DNA of 14,324 nt. Origin: JBGTHB01 sp041746415. GTDB lineage: Bacteria; Pseudomonadota; Gammaproteobacteria; Coxiellales; Coxiellaceae. Position 1 is the stretch's first letter. Every line of letters starts with the position of its first letter. The position numbers and the translations under genes are program-made. Location: positions 1 through 14,324 of the forward strand of contig JBGTHB010000150.1 of NCBI GenBank assembly GCA_041746415.1. Direction: 5' to 3'. Under the pieces are notes generated by a model. That model saw only the letters and a program-made list of their open reading frames with translations. It searched no databases and had not been told where the DNA came from. Of this stretch, positions 13,926-14,324 are shown piece by piece.

Positions 13926-13961
13926 GTCAAGTTGCGCCCCAAAGGTCTCACTTGACTTTTT
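13926..13961 (+). terminator. Terminator-like hairpin on the plus strand
   Basis: gtcaagt (13926-13932) pairs with acttgac (13950-13956) across a 17-base loop and is followed directly by five T residues. That is the form of an intrinsic terminator reading rightward, yet no plus-strand gene precedes it, so it would end a small RNA. An alternative gacc/ggtc pairing competes with the stem. Confidence 0.35.
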
Positions 13962-14060
13962 AATTTAACTGATTGATTTATATGAAATTATAAGAAATAT
14001 TAAAATTACCCTTAACTTATGCTTAATGTTTATGCTTTTATACTGTACAATTGCTTTCAT

Positions 14061-14078
14061 TGTAAGAGATGTCTCACG
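14061..14078. promoter_or_regulatory. Candidate UvrY/GacA binding palindrome
   Basis: TGTAAGAGATGTCTCACG matches the known E. coli UvrY 18-base site (TGTGAGAGATCTCTTACA, from memory) at 14 of 18 positions and begins with the exact TGTAAG half-site of the Pseudomonas GacA element. It lies 154 bases ahead of the exported-protein start codon. Since UvrY itself is encoded nearby, activation of that gene or of a small RNA in between is a reasonable inference. Confidence 0.5.
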
Positions 14079-14232
14079 CACTTTTGAGAAAAAGCGGACC
14101 CACATAATGGATCTTATCTGGTCTTAAAGATAATTCAGAATAGGCACAGGAATACACCCGGCTGCTCTTGACTAACTAGCGGCATGAGGTTTTTGAGTGC
14201 TATTCTATTCTGGTGATCGAGAGAATAATAAA

Positions 14233-14324
14233 ATGTGGCGATTGACTACTCGTGGAACTTTAAAAGCCGTTCTGTTATGTGCTGCGCTAGGCGCACAACC
14301 TGCTTTGGCTTTAATGAGCATTAA
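14233..14324 (+). CDS. N-terminus of an exported protein, cut by the window end
   Basis: The ATG at 14233 opens a frame that runs to the window edge. The visible 30 residues begin MWRLTTRGTLKAVLLCAALG, then AQPALALMSI: a short basic stretch, a hydrophobic core and an ALA cleavage site, the form of a Sec signal peptide. A weak GAGAG lies 9 bases upstream. Nothing can be said about the mature protein. It is transcribed away from uvrY, and a candidate UvrY site lies upstream, so it may belong to that regulon. Confidence 0.65.
   Translation, partial: MWRLTTRGTLKAVLLCAALGAQPALALMSI

Larger units (their letters stand above)
13709..14232. other. 524-base region without a recognised gene
   Basis: It lies between divergent units: tRNA-Ser/uvrY to the left and an exported-protein gene to the right. 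I see no convincing protein gene. It is AT-rich and holds two plus-strand CTTACA half-sites 22 bases apart (13876 and 13898), alternative hairpins (ggctta 13874-13879 with taagcc 13887-13892, or aagcc 13888-13892 with ggctt 13905-13909), a terminator-like hairpin (13926-13961), a TATACT box (14039-14044), a UvrY-type palindrome (14061-14078), and three GGA triplets (14096, 14109, 14149). A small regulatory RNA is possible. Confidence 0.6.

Noticed and set aside
1..14324. CRISPR array, integrase or transposase gene
   Set aside because: No regularly spaced repeats and no frame with recognisable recombinase motifs were seen.

Overview
The window looks like a piece of a gammaproteobacterial chromosome, most likely from the Legionellales (Legionella/Coxiella-like), although no gene here fixes the genus. 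The evidence is the minus-strand block uvrY, uvrC, pgsA, tRNA-Gly, tRNA-Cys, tRNA-Leu. This is the order known from enteric bacteria (uvrY-uvrC-pgsA-glyW-cysT-leuZ). The DNA is AT-rich and there is a very large effector-like protein gene. Two of the four tRNA genes lack an encoded CCA end.

Core block (about 10425-13708, minus strand): a tRNA-Ser(UGA) gene lies 36 bases ahead of uvrY, a GacA/LetA-type response regulator. Next come uvrC (nucleotide excision repair), pgsA (phosphatidylglycerolphosphate synthase) and tRNA-Gly(GCC), all tightly spaced. In the reference order tRNA-Cys and tRNA-Leu follow directly. Here the tRNA cluster has been opened twice. A PAS-LuxR regulator gene sits between tRNA-Gly and tRNA-Cys, and a 5.3-kb gene for a 1764-residue protein sits between tRNA-Cys and tRNA-Leu. 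The large protein has coiled coils, two glycine-rich hydrophobic segments, ankyrin-like repeats and a transmembrane segment. A diverged 51-base direct repeat lies just upstream of tRNA-Cys and again just after the large gene, which may record how the insertion arose.

Left flank (1-3600): past the 3' end of tRNA-Leu, a typical integration point, is a small defence-type cluster. It holds an AbiEi/AbiEii type IV toxin-antitoxin pair with a 4-base overlap, a 70-residue basic protein, and a TIGR02391 (Ymh-like) protein with an R-x4-H motif resembling HEPN ribonucleases. Facing it is a DUF6680-like membrane-anchored protein. Several inverted repeats lie between these genes. No integrase or transposase gene is visible.

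Right flank (13709-14324): about 520 bases without a recognised gene separate tRNA-Ser from the start of a plus-strand gene for an exported protein, cut by the window end. This gap contains a near match to the UvrY/GacA binding palindrome, further CTTACA half-sites and a terminator-like hairpin, so it may be a target of the UvrY encoded next door.

The most novel parts are the giant protein with its adjacent PAS-LuxR regulator, and the AbiE/70-residue/TIGR02391/DUF6680 cluster beyond tRNA-Leu.
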